Shown here piece by piece: positions 1-10,309 of a DNA stretch of 64,000 nt. This DNA is from Aquilaria yunnanensis (lineage: Eukaryota; Streptophyta; Magnoliopsida; Malvales; Thymelaeaceae), in contig CM077596.1 of NCBI GenBank assembly GCA_039654915.1, positions 4,278,001 through 4,342,000 on the forward strand, given 5' to 3'. The stretch's first letter is position 1. Every line of letters begins with the position of its first letter. A program made the translations under genes and the position numbers. The notes under the pieces are model-generated. The model had not been told where the DNA came from and did no database searches. It saw nothing but the letters and a program-made list of their open reading frames with translations.

Positions 1-44
1 TGAAAGACATGCCAACAAACAGAGTAAAACATAGAAATACCTAC

Positions 45-1017
45 CAGAAGTAAGGTCCGGCAAAGAATGCTCAATGAAACGCGTTGCTGCTTGATGATTT
101 AATGTGGCAGAAGGACGAATTGGCGCTTCAAGAACAAATCAGACTCATTACAGAAACTTCAATAAACAAAACTGACTAATGGAGATAACCAAAATGATGA
201 AATCAAAAACATCGGCATGACCAAAGTAACACATAATGTATCAGAAACATAAAATAGGTGCATGAAGGATGAAGACATTATTATGTGGAGAGAAGTACCT
301 TTACTCAAGTCAATGAATCGTTCTAATTTGTCCTGGTACAGGCTTAATCTCTCCTGTACAGCAAACAAAACAAAAAGGGTACTTAAGAAAGCAGTCTACC
401 ATGGACTAGATTCATTCCATTCCACAGAAAAATTAAGAAAAATATTCAAGCAGAAGAAAGCTTGTCATTAAACATGAAGCGAAAAACTTCAGAAACTAAT
501 CTACCATGCATTGTCCTTTTACGAAAAAAGAAGCAAAAAAAAAACAAGAAGAAAACACACAATCTCAAACAAAAGAAAAAAGACGAGACAATATTATAAG
601 CAAAACAGAGAGAAATGAAGAAAAAAGAACATTGTGGAAACTTACAAGCTCTGATTTAACAGGATGGTCCTCTGGGTCAACGCCAGTACATCTTAACCTC
701 ACTATAAATCAACAAAAAACAAACATGAATTTGGTTATTCAAATACCAGAGTAACACTCAAGTGAGTGAAACAAACCATTTAATAAAACAGAGAAAAAAT
801 AAAAAACAAGAACTTTACGAGCAAAGAGAGCGGTAGTGGCTTTTGTAAGCAAGAAAAAGATTTGAGCCCGTTGAAGGGGCGGCATCTGAGCAAGATCATC
901 TGGATCGGACAGAGACAAGACACGGAGGCAATGGGTTCGAACTTGTTCGACATTAGCTAGTGTTCTCTTCACAGAATCAATGACCGATTCCGGTATCAAC
1001 GTGCTTTCCTTCTTCAT
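45..1017 (-). CDS. C1D: C1D / Sas10 family nuclear exosome cofactor (5' four coding exons, partial)
   Basis: Encodes the N-terminal half of a C1D-like protein. In this family C1D (Rrp47/Lrp1) is a small nuclear nucleic-acid-binding cofactor of the exosome-associated RNase Rrp6, acting in rRNA and snoRNA 3' processing. Four exons with GT-AG borders and agreeing phases are seen: 819-1017 (ATG at 1017; contains PPLQRAQ and the start of the FLLTKATTALFA helix), 646-701 (reads LRLRCTGVDPEDHPVKSEL), 299-353 (ERLSLYQDKLERFIDLSK) and 45-125 (APIRPSATLNHQAATRFIEH then SLPDLTS). Donors are GTAAAG, GTAAGT, GTACTT and GTAGGT; acceptors end TAG, CAG and AAG. The last visible donor at 44-43 leads off the left edge, so the basic C-terminal part is missing here. 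No stop or frameshift interrupts the visible exons. This is the only confident host gene in the window. Confidence 0.93.
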
Positions 1018-1542
1018 TACTTCAATCCAGCGTTCACTAAAGAACTGATGCTGAAGCTTTCGGTTCTCACCAATGGATTGAGAGGAAAACAGGCAAGTTT
1101 AAAAGGGATGAAAACGAGACGAGAATGGATCGAACCCGGAGCAAAGCCGAAACGACTGGCCGCCTGGCCTAGGGTTAGAGCTGGATTGGATACGTCACAG
1201 ACTCAAACATCCGTGTCGAACCAGAGCATGCCTGATTGGTAAAACTCCACCCGGGTTATGTCGGATCCGGTTCGGACTCCATGAGTACATGTGAGCGCGA
1301 CCGTAAGAAAACGGTTTGTTGAAAATTTGTTAAATTGGAGAGCAATTTCAAGAGCTTTATATATAATTTTTTTTATTCAGAAATATTATATAATTTTCTT
1401 GTTATGATGATTTATATAAAAATATAAACAATAAATATGAAACTTAATATATAAATAAATTAACAAATTAGAAATTAAATATTTATGAATTGTCTCTGTT
1501 AACTTTGCTTTAAGCGAATACTTGTTTGAAAAATTATGTGGG
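1018..1542 (-). promoter_or_regulatory. 5' leader and putative promoter region of the C1D gene
   Basis: This stretch lies upstream of the C1D start codon. On the minus strand TTATATATAAAG occurs at 1355-1366, about 340 bp upstream of the ATG, and could be a TATA box with a longish leader. The part nearest the gene (1018-1320) is more GC-rich than the rest, as is usual for a plant 5' leader; 1330-1542 is AT-rich. The small open frame at 1048-1242 on plus resembles nothing I know. The TATA call is inference only. Confidence 0.35.
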
Positions 1543-2743
1543 TAGGGATGGCAATTGGGTGGGTCGGGTCAGATTTAGGTCAGGTCATCCAGATTCAGGT
1601 TTAATTGGGTTATTATGTATTCGGGTTCAGATCGGGTTATTTAGGTTCGGATTAATTTTGGGTTAGGATTTGGTCAAGCCAGGTTTATTTGGGTTCAGAT
1701 TTTAGACTAGATTAAGCTTGATTGTCGGGTTTAATTGGTTCACTGATGTATAAGCCGAAATCGCTAAATTGATTCAAATTTTTTTTAATTTTGATTAAAA
1801 TTTAATTTAACTAAACTCAAAAAATAATATAAAATTTATGAAGATAAATTAATATATAATTTATTTAATAAAATACTTCTTCTATGTCAAATTCTTTGTA
1901 ATATTCACTATTCAATAATTAATCTATTTTCTACAATTTAGTATAAAAAAATGATTATATTAAATAATAAATAAAGACCTATAGTTTCTAAATATATACT
2001 TTTTTAATTTTTTTCTAACAAATAATCTCCCTCTGTCCCATTTTCTTTTTTCCATTTAATTTTTCTGACTAGTTTAATATGAATTTATTTATATTATTTT
2101 TTATTAAAAAATTAAAAATATATATTTAAAAATTATAGGTCTTGATTTATTATTCATGTATAAAATTACTTATTTATATATTAAAATGTTGAAACAAAAA
2201 AGTATATATTAATTGTTAAAATATGAATAGTGCAAATAATTTAAGATATAAGGAGTAATATGAATAAATTCAATTCAAACTATTCAAAAAATTCAAATAT
2301 TTCAAAGAATATGGAACATAAAGGGTATTATAATTTCTAAAACCTAATTATTTTTATCTCTCTATCACCGTTTCACTAATCATTTCTCATAGTTCTCACT
2401 CACTCGCTCTACAACGCAAAACACATCAGTAGAATATAATAAACTAATTCACATATATTAAATCATAATTTTTCTAAAGTTTTTGCTGACCATATATTTT
2501 ATATTGATTTAAGTTAAAATCAGGTCTTGTCGGGTTTAGTTATCAAGTCATTTCGGGTTTGGGTCAATTCGGGTTTAGGTTTGGGTTTTCTCGAGTTTCA
2601 CTTTAATCGAGTTCGGGTTCAGATCATGTTGGGTACAGTAGGGTTCAGGTCTTTGACTTTTCTGGTCAAATCAGGTCAGGTCAGGCTTGGGTTAAGGTGG
2701 ATTAGGTCAGGTCTTTGGGTCGGGTCAAATTTTGTTATCTTTA
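1543..2743. mobile_element. Non-autonomous hAT-type element with 8-bp target duplication
   Basis: The element begins TAGGGATGGCAATTGGG and ends TTTTGTTATCTTTA, which reads as a decayed form of the usual hAT end TTTTGCCA(T/G)CCCTA. It is flanked by TATGTGGG (1535-1542) and TATGTAGG (2744-2751), an 8-bp target duplication with one transition, the size expected for hAT. Both subterminal regions (about 1550-1740 and 2520-2730) are full of GGGTT, GGGTC and CAGGTC words; the middle is AT-rich and has no coding capacity. Its 3' 200 bp matches, in inverted orientation, the element entering the window at 63831, which shows that this is a dispersed family. Confidence 0.85.
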
Positions 2744-3086
2744 TATGTAGGAGACTAAATTGAAAAAGAAGTAGAAGTTTGATGACATTTTGATAGTTGA
2801 TCTTAAAGCCAGTCTTCTTCACTTGAACTTCAATGTCGAGACCTCTAAGAGCCCTCACCAGTCACCACCACTTCTCTACTTTATGCCAAGACGAGCACGC
2901 CATTACATAGGTTGCCCTCAATTCTCAATCTAACCTTGGGCCGTCACAGTTGCTCTCCACTATACTACAATAATCCTAAGTTGCTAGAAATTGGCGTTTT
3001 CCCATGAAAAACACATTTTTTAGACATTTTTTTTCCAAAAAATGTGGACTTGCATGTGGAACGTAAGAGCCACCTAGCCCTGCAGG
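2744..3086. other. Spacer between two hAT insertions
   Basis: No gene is seen. A small hairpin (CACATTTTTT at about 3012 and AAAAAATGTG at about 3050) is present. The short minus frame reaching into 2858 has no recognisable domain. Confidence 0.5.
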
Positions 3087-6000
3087 CAATGGTGGCCGAT
3101 GGGTCGACCCAGCCTAGACCTAAACCGGCCTAGCCGAGCATGAGTTAGAGTGTCTGGACCTGGGCATGGCCCGTGTCAAAGCCGGGTGGGCTTAGGCAGG
3201 GTCCAACCCAGGCTTTAGCTGGGCCGAGGCGAGTCCAAGTTAGGTCAAGTTAATCCGATTTTAATAAAATGCATTTTAGTATATTTTCACTCATTGTTTG
3301 ATGGTAATTTTGTGAAATATATATTTTTTAGAAGAAACACCACCGCCAGTATAAATTTTATTAATAAAAAAGCCAAATGGCACTTACATAATTTAGAATG
3401 TGCCTTACACTTGAAAATGGCAAAACGTTCCATGGAAGAAAAATGAAAAGATAAAACTTAAGATCTGTGCTTAGTAGCATAATCAGATCAATTACATTCT
3501 TTAAATTGTAATGAAAACCTACAATCTACTCTTGTTGGTCATCATTAGAAGAGATCTTATTATCAGAGCTTTTAATATCTTGTTTCCTTAAAGCAGTAAA
3601 CGCCCAATCCCGGTTATAGACGCAAACCTCAACAGCTCCAAGTGTGAGCCTTGCTCGTTTCTTCGAAATAACTAATTTCTCTACACTAAAGGCGGCCTCA
3701 GAGGCAACAATTGAGACCAAAATGCCAAAATCTTTCACGCCATCCCTTTCTGCCAATTCCGGGTTTGTAGGTCTCGGTCGTTTGACGATATTTGCTTCTA
3801 GGTTGAACCTTGATGATGATGATGAGATGGAATGTCAGGCGGGTGTTGGATCAAATGACCTAACCTTATCAGAATGCTTAACGAAGTAGAGTTTGTATAA
3901 CCTTTTCAAATTGTGGTCAACTTCAGCAGAAATAGTAAGTGCACAAACTTGTGCTTGACCTAAATATATATGATAGTATACTTTTAACAATTGCAGATAA
4001 CCTCTGATTTTGACATTTGGATCTAATGCACATGTAACAAGATAAATTTGTGGGATTTGTTGAAAATAATCAAGCAATTTCTTTTGCATTGCTTCAACAA
4101 TTGGTTTCAAAAACTCATCATCCTTGTATTGGTGGAAAACATAGACGATGTTTACAAAATATAACATTGCTTGGTGCACTGTTGGGTAATAAACCCTAGA
4201 GAAAAAGTTTGTTGCCTCATAAAAATATCTAAGAAACTCAACTAACTTAAAACATTTTTCTCAAACTTCGTCTGTTAACCAGTCGCCTTGCACTTTTGAG
4301 TTCACAAAGTGAGTCAAAAGATTTGCCCATGGTTGAGCATCATTTAACATTTTAAATGTTAAGTTTCATCGAGTGGGGTAATCGATTTTAAACCTTTTCA
4401 AAGAAAAATTCACCCCATTTTCAATACAAAATATTTTAAATTCACAAGCCAATTTATTCCTTGTTTTAACAAAAAGTAAAGCATTTTGTATTGGCTTAAT
4501 TTGGTTTTGCAGTTGTTGTAAACCATTTTGGACATATAAATTCAAAATATGACACAAGCAATGAACATGAAAGAAAATTTTCATCAAGAAGTGGTTTTAT
4601 TTTTTTTATCAATTCTCTCACCGCCAAATCATTATTTGAAGTATTGTCAAAAGAAATAGACAAAACTTTATCTGCAACAAAAAATTCACGCAAACTTTCA
4701 ATAATGCAGTTGAAAATATTCCAACTCGTATGATCAGATTTTATATATTTGAAAGCAATTATCCGTTTCTTAATAACCCATTCATCATCTATCCAATGAG
4801 TAGTGACACAATAATAATTTTTTCCTATTGGAGATGTCCACATATTAGATGTAAATGATAAGCAATGATCAATGGTAGAAAAATATGCTTGTAAATCACT
4901 TCTCCTAGCTTCATACAATTTAAAGCTCTCTCTTTTAGCCATTTGCCTATGCTTTTTTTTATAAGCAAGATTTAGATTTTCTTGGATGAATTTTTTAAGT
5001 GTTCATCCTCAGTTTATCTAAATGATTTTTCAGTAATCATTATCCAATTAATTAAACTTTGTCTAGTAGTTTTTGGGTTAAATAAAAAAATACCTAGATA
5101 GCCGAAGCTGCCAATGCCCGTCAGTTGTGTTTGTCCACTGGAAATGCCACCGATGTCTCCATTGACTTTGCTCAAGTGCCTCATAAGGGTGCCTGTCCCA
5201 GAGTTCAATTTGTGTGCAAATTTGTTGTCACAATATTTACATTTGGCATACCTCATTTCGCCTTCCCAAACATGATCAACATGCACCCAAACGGAAGCTT
5301 TCAAATTCCCGCTCTTCACTTGACTCCGCTCGGGTTGCTCACTTTATGGCGTCAGTTGGGACCCCTCACATTGAGTTAGATCTGTAGAATTTCCTCAACG
5401 TTATCATCAGAGAGTTGATCATCAAGGCCAAGGTTGTATGTCGCCATGTCGATATTTGGATCATTGTCGGCAATTTTTTATAAATGTGAGCCTCAATTTT
5501 ATGGAACAAACGTCTTTACAAAAATGAACCGACCCCATGCCGGATGAAGAAGAGACAACACCCTTGCCTTTGCTGGAGTTCTTCCCTCGTGAATCCATTA
5601 GTAGAAGAAAATAATTGAAAAGATGAAGAGATGATTAAAAGGCAATTAAGAAAATATTAGTGAAATATTAAAAAACTTGGAGAGAGATAGTAGAGAGAAT
5701 GAGAGAATATTGTAAAAGATTAGAGAAGAGAAGATTGGTGTAAGGAAGTGTGAGAAGGAGGCTACCTATTTATAGGAGAAGAAAAAATTAGTTTTATCCA
5801 AAAAGTCCTAAAAAACTAGCCGTTAGTGGCTGTTGACTAAGAGTAAAAAAGTCTGAAGGTCAAAAAAAAAAGTTTAGAGCCATTGCAAGGGGCAAGGTGT
5901 AATTTTATCATTTTTTTAAAAATTTCAAAACTGCACAATGAAAAGCTAGAAACGTTTGACCCGGCACTAGCCCAACCAGACTCGGCCGGGTCGTGGGTTG

Positions 6001-6173
6001 GTCTTATCCGATCTAGGTTAAGCAGGTTAGTGGGCTGGTTCGTCTAATTTGGGCTTCCCTCCTCTCCTAGGCCCAAATTTGCCCCGCCACCCTCCAAGTC
6101 CATTTCATGCTAGGCCGGGCTCGGGTTTAACCCGAACCGGGCCCAGGTCAAACCGGCCCATTGGGCACCTCTA
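3087..6173 (-). mobile_element. hAT transposon with decayed BED-finger transposase
   Basis: The right terminus read on minus is TAGAGGTGCCCAATGGGCC. The left terminus, CAATGGTGGCCGATGGGTC at 3087, is an imperfect inverted copy. Flanking octamers are CCTGCAGG (3079-3086) and CTTGTAGG (6174-6181): 8 bp with two C/T differences, matching the hAT target-duplication size. Both subterminal zones (about 3090-3250 and 5940-6170) are rich in GGCC, GGGCC and CCCGG words. The interior carries one transposase pseudogene on minus (3526-5319) and about 600 bp of untranslated sequence. Boundaries come from the terminal repeats and the target duplication. Confidence 0.85.
3526..5319 (-). pseudogene. hAT transposase pseudogene (BED finger to C-terminal dimerisation domain)
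   Basis: Fragments run in order on minus. (1) 5014-5319: BED zinc finger with CKYC and TLMRHL; the final zinc ligand after the histidine is not evident. (2) 4496-4942: start of the RNase H-like catalytic region, with FTSNMWTSP and SISFDNTSNND, equivalent to the usual DNAS(A/N)N block. (3) 4366-4587: VHCLCHILNLYVQNGL, the CxxH motif. (4) 3835-4179: YLVTCALDPNVKIRG, the family's ALDPRxK motif. (5) 3526-3756: VSIVASEAAFS then LVISKKRARL and WAFTALRKQD, the hAT dimerisation domain. In the family a WW...(Y/F)P...LA block precedes VSTVASE; here FGIL joins VSIVASE directly, so that block has been deleted. Several frameshifts and stops separate the pieces. It is dead but nearly full length, and the order matches plant ricesleeper/DAYSLEEPER-type transposases. 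Confidence 0.88.
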
Positions 6174-6226
6174 CTTGTAGGGGTAAGAATAATATCAACC
6201 TACTTTGGACCCGCTCATTATGTTTA

Positions 6227-6841
6227 AGCAGAAATATCAAATTTGCTACTAATGTTTTAGATAGGGAACGGATATGCCACTATAGTTTTTTTTTTCCCAA
6301 TCTCCAATTAATGTTTTAAAATAGGCTGAATATGCCACTATCGTCTAGAAAAATAACAAAAAATGGTAAAAATAACAGGTTTTGAAATCTTGGGGTTATT
6401 ATGCATCTTTAAAAAAAATCAAGTTTTTGAAATTTTTACCAAAAGAGGTTCTGATCTTTACCATCAGCACTTCAGCCTTGTTATTATTTTCGTCACTAGC
6501 ACCATAACCCAATCGTAGCCCTCTCTCTATCTCTACTGTCTAATCTCCTTGCTAACATTTTAGAGAAAGAGAGAGTTTAATTACAAAAAATCTTTGAAGT
6601 TTCTTAAAATTTGCATTATCACCCTAAAATTTTAAATTTTGTTAGTTTTAATGTTTTTTTGTTGGCTTTTAAACACTTTCCGTTATATTTTTAATGGCCA
6701 GTGATGTATTCACTCTTTGAAATTTCAGTGGTATATCTGACCCATTTTAAAACATTAGTAGGAGATTAGGCCCAAAAATAACTATAATGGCATATCTGCT
6801 CCCAAACCCCAAACTTTAGTGGTAAATTTGATATTTTTGCC
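6227..6841. mobile_element. Mutator-type MITE with about 115-bp terminal inverted repeats
   Basis: The left end AGCAGAAATATCAAATTTGC and the right end (minus) GGCAAAAATATCAAATTTACC begin inverted repeats that stay alignable for about 115 bp; both arms carry GATATGCCA(C/T)TATAG and CTAATGTTTTAAAAT. The flanking 9-mers are TTATGTTTA (6218-6226) and TTATATTTA (6842-6850), one mismatch. A 9-bp target duplication and long inverted repeats indicate a non-autonomous Mutator-like element. No coding capacity is seen in the 615 bp. Confidence 0.82.
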
Positions 6842-6896
6842 TTATATTTATTACATTTAGATAAAATTACATTTTTTTTTACTTTATAAATCTATA

Positions 6897-7220
6897 CCTA
6901 AATCATTTTAACTTAAGGTAGCTTTAATGTAAAATGACTCATTTTTATTTTTACATTTTTTTCCAGAAGCAATTTATTTGAAAACCAATACTATATGTGT
7001 AATAATTTGTTGAAAATAAAATTTATATGTTCATATTAAATTTTATGAATTTTTTCAATGCATAAAAAAGAAAAAAAACATAAAAATTTAATACCACAAA
7101 AAATTTTATTTTCAATAGATTATTATGCTTGAATAATAAATTGGTTCTAGGTTAAAAAGATGTAAAATAAAAGTAAGTCATTGTTAATTAAGTTCACTTA
7201 AGTTGAAAAAATGAATTTAG
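6897..7220. repeat. Imperfect fold-back repeat (MITE-like)
   Basis: The left arm (about 6897-7040, CCTAAATCATTTTAACTTAAG onwards) aligns with the reverse complement of the right arm (about 7070-7220, ending CTTAAGTTGAAAAAATG). Shared blocks include TTGAAAATAAAATTT and TTTTTATTTTTACAT. Only a short loop separates the arms, so the whole could fold into one long AT-rich stem. No clear target duplication was found, so class is undetermined. Confidence 0.6.
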
Positions 7221-9765
7221 CAAGGGAGTTTAGGTAATCAAGCAAGTTTGTGGTTGGAATGTAAAATATGTGTAATTTGAACTTGCATTGTAGCAAATTT
7301 TAACTTTTGGGGCGTATATAGTGCTCATTATATCTATTTATTTACCCCCTTACATTTGCTTAAAGTAACTATATTTGCTAGTACTTTGTTCCATTTGAAG
7401 TAATTTGGTAGGCAATAGAGGTTAGAGCTAACTGAGGTTGAAAATCGTTAAAATAGAACCATGGAGGTGTGGAAATCCAAGAGTCAAGTAGAGCCCAAAA
7501 GCTGAAGGGAAGTAGAAAACATCACTACTCCTTAAGCGAGTACGCTGTTTAAGGGTGATGAGTATAAAGTGGACTTGAAGCAAAGAAGAAATCACAGCAA
7601 GCCACTGCACAAATAGCGACCACCCCTAAAGCATCACCTGCATACAGTTGTCACCACATCATGCATCACACACCTTAGAATGCCACCCCTAAAGCCCCAA
7701 TAGTGCAACATGGGTGAACACAGTGCAGTGATGCCCCTAGAGAACAGTCATAGCCACTATACCACCACAGCATGCGCGGTGTCTGTGGAGACTAATTTTC
7801 CTATAAATTTCTCAAGCAGTTAGGCATCACTTGGAAATTGGCCCAGAGAGACCCTAAAACATTTGGATGTTTTTTATGTATAAAACTTGGATTTTAAAAG
7901 ATTACAAACCATCTAGGATATTTTGGATCTAGCTGCTCTTAGAACTTAAAGCTTTTTTGTTTTTTAAGCTTAGAGGCACAAATGTTTCACCTTTTAGGCT
8001 TCAAGAGGATGTTTGTATTTGGATTATAGTTGCACATTTTCTATAGCTCTGTTTCCTTTCATTTTCCTTTCCATTATTATGTTAAAGTTTCTTTTTTCCT
8101 CTTTGTTGTTAGTATTTTCATTTATGAGTGAGTAGTCATTCAAACCCCGTAGGATTTCGATGATTTATGGATTAGATGGATGAATCTTGATTTTAATAGT
8201 GTCTATAGCACGCTTAGTGCTCATCTTTGTACTTAATCTTCTTGGTTTGTTTATTTGAGTACCATAAAGACAGACCATATAAGATGTTTGTAGAAAGGCT
8301 TGAGAGAACTATCCATGAGCTTGGCCATGGGGGATTGGTCAAGGTGGTTTGAATATGGTTGAGGACTTTAATGAACTACTTAGTGGAAGAGGTTGAGCTT
8401 AATGCACTAACATTTGATGCAAGTCATAAGGATGTTCTTGGTAATATGTTAGGAGAATCTTTTAGGCTAAAGATGAGCTAGAAGAGTATTCACAAGAACC
8501 ATCATCTTAAAATGTGATGAACATGTTGATTGTTTCCCCATTATAAAACAAGACCCCTTACCCTATGTGGTTGCTTTAGTCCTTGCATTTCTTGTGTTGA
8601 ATTAACTATTTGTGCTAGTTATTAAATTATGTCTCTTTTTGCTAGTTTAGTAGTTTGTAGTTGTAACCTTGCTTATTTCTCTTATTGCTTTTGCTTGATT
8701 ACTCTTATCACACTATTAGTTGTCTTTAATACTCTTCTTGCCATTTACTTTAAGACTTATATCATTTTGTCCTTAGGACCTAGTAAGAACCTTAGTTAAA
8801 CACCTATTAGTCACTGTGGGATCGACCCTTACTTACCATGCTAAAAGTGACCAATAGGCCTTGTAGTTTAGCTTGGAGAGTAATTAAAACTAATGATTGT
8901 TTACATTGCAAACACATACTCCAATCCATAACACCCAATAAAAAGGCAGTCCATTGGTAAATCTAGTTGCCTAAAATAAGGTTGCTAAATTTTAGTGATG
9001 GATTAGCAGTGGAGTTTGTTGTTAAGTCTTCAATAAAATCCAACCCATTGGTAATCCACCAAAAAAGACAAAAAAAATTAAATTGTTTTCCATTAATGAT
9101 GCTCAATTTTTTAGTAGTAACAGTGAGAAAATGGACTCAATCCTATGATCCATGATATTTGCCATAATTTGTGCCATTCCCAATGATCTACTCTACTTTC
9201 CCACTCGAGATCCAAGTTTGCCACGCAAAATGCAATTTTTTTGCTATAAAAAGGCAACCATTTAACATAAATGTTATTGGTGGTACACAGCAAAAACCAT
9301 TCCTACTTCTTCCCTAGGATCATCACTAACTTAAGTTTCAAAAGGCCTTCCCCTGCAACTTTCACCTTAGGGCCTCTAACTCCATTTGCTTTGTAGATCC
9401 TCTAGGCATCCCAAGTGATCATTTCATAATTTGTCAGCACTTTGACTATTAGTAGGCTTCATTACCAAAGATCACAACCAAAAAGCAACAATACATGATC
9501 TCAAATTGAAAAACTCCAAATCAAATTTCGGCCTAAGAAAAAATGCTTACACAAAAGGACTCCAAAATTCATTGGTCTTTAAGTTTAAAAAGGTAATAGC
9601 ACATTTGGGCCTAAAAAGAAATGCTCACACTTAGTGAAATAGTGCAAGTTTTTGAAATAAGACGGCAAACTGTAATTTCATTTATAGTTTCTTTAACAAT
9701 ATAATGCATCTAAAGTTTAAAACCAAATTAAAAAAGGATAAAACAAATATAGTTTCATATTATGG
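7221..9765. other. Gene-free stretch resembling decayed LTR-retrotransposon sequence
   Basis: No coding region is recognisable. A few words recall non-coding parts of plant Ty3-type elements: GTGGGATCGACCC at about 8816, the 'tatgagtgagtagtc...aaacccc' block near 8123, and CCTATAAATTTCTC near 7799. No pair of LTRs, primer-binding site or gag/pol fragment was found, so this is a resemblance only. The short open frames at 7428-7610, 8967-9155 and 9111-9293 match nothing I know. Confidence 0.25.
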
Positions 9766-10309
9766 GGGTAAATTGCACTAAAAGTCCCAAACATTAATTC
9801 TTATTGCAAATTAGTCCACAACCACTGTTATGTTGCATATTGATCTCAAACCTTTATACTTCGTTGCATATTAGTCCCTTTTAGTCAAGACTGAATTAGC
9901 ATAGAAAATTGATTTATGTAACGGAAAAATTGATAGTTTAAATGATCTTTTAATTGTCAAAAGATTGTGACACATATTCAATTTATATGAAGACAATTAC
10001 AAAATGGTTAAATTAAAATTTATAAAGTTGATATCAAATAGATATGTGAGGTTTTAAATTCAAACTGTGTGGTAATTGCTTTTTCATAAATTTTATATGT
10101 ATCATAATTTTTTTATAGTTAATGGACCTTTTAAATTATCTGTTTTTCCTCTTTATAAATTAGATTTTTGTGTAAATTTAATTTTTTTAAGGCTAAGAAC
10201 TAATATGTAAAAAGTTATAAAGGTTTAGGACTAATATCCAACTAAATTGATGTTCAAAACCAATTTGCAATGGGAATCAAAGGTTTGAGCCCTTTGGTGT
10301 AATTTACCC
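9766..10309. mobile_element. Second Mutator-type MITE with 9-bp target duplication
   Basis: The left end GGGTAAATTGCACTAAAAG and right end (minus) GGGTAAATTACACCAAAGG are inverted. Similarity continues through CAAATTAGTC/CAAATTGGTT to CATATTGATCTC/GATATTAGTCCT, about 130 bp in each arm. Flanks are ATATTATGG (9757-9765) and ATATCATGG (10310-10318), a 9-bp duplication with one transition, which points to Mutator-like transposase. The 544-bp interior has no reading frame of note. The terminal sequence differs from that of the MITE at 6227, so these are two families. Confidence 0.85.

Noticed and set aside
1048..1242. Plus-strand frame upstream of C1D
   Set aside because: Lies in the 5' leader region of the minus-strand C1D gene and matches nothing known.
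2527..2763. Similar translated frames at 2527-2763 (plus) and 63811-63999 (minus)
   Set aside because: The proteins match only because both are translations of the same GGGTT-rich hAT end; no coding role.
7221..9765. Complete LTR retrotransposon
   Set aside because: Only isolated words recall such elements; no repeated LTR pair, primer-binding site or protein fragment was found.
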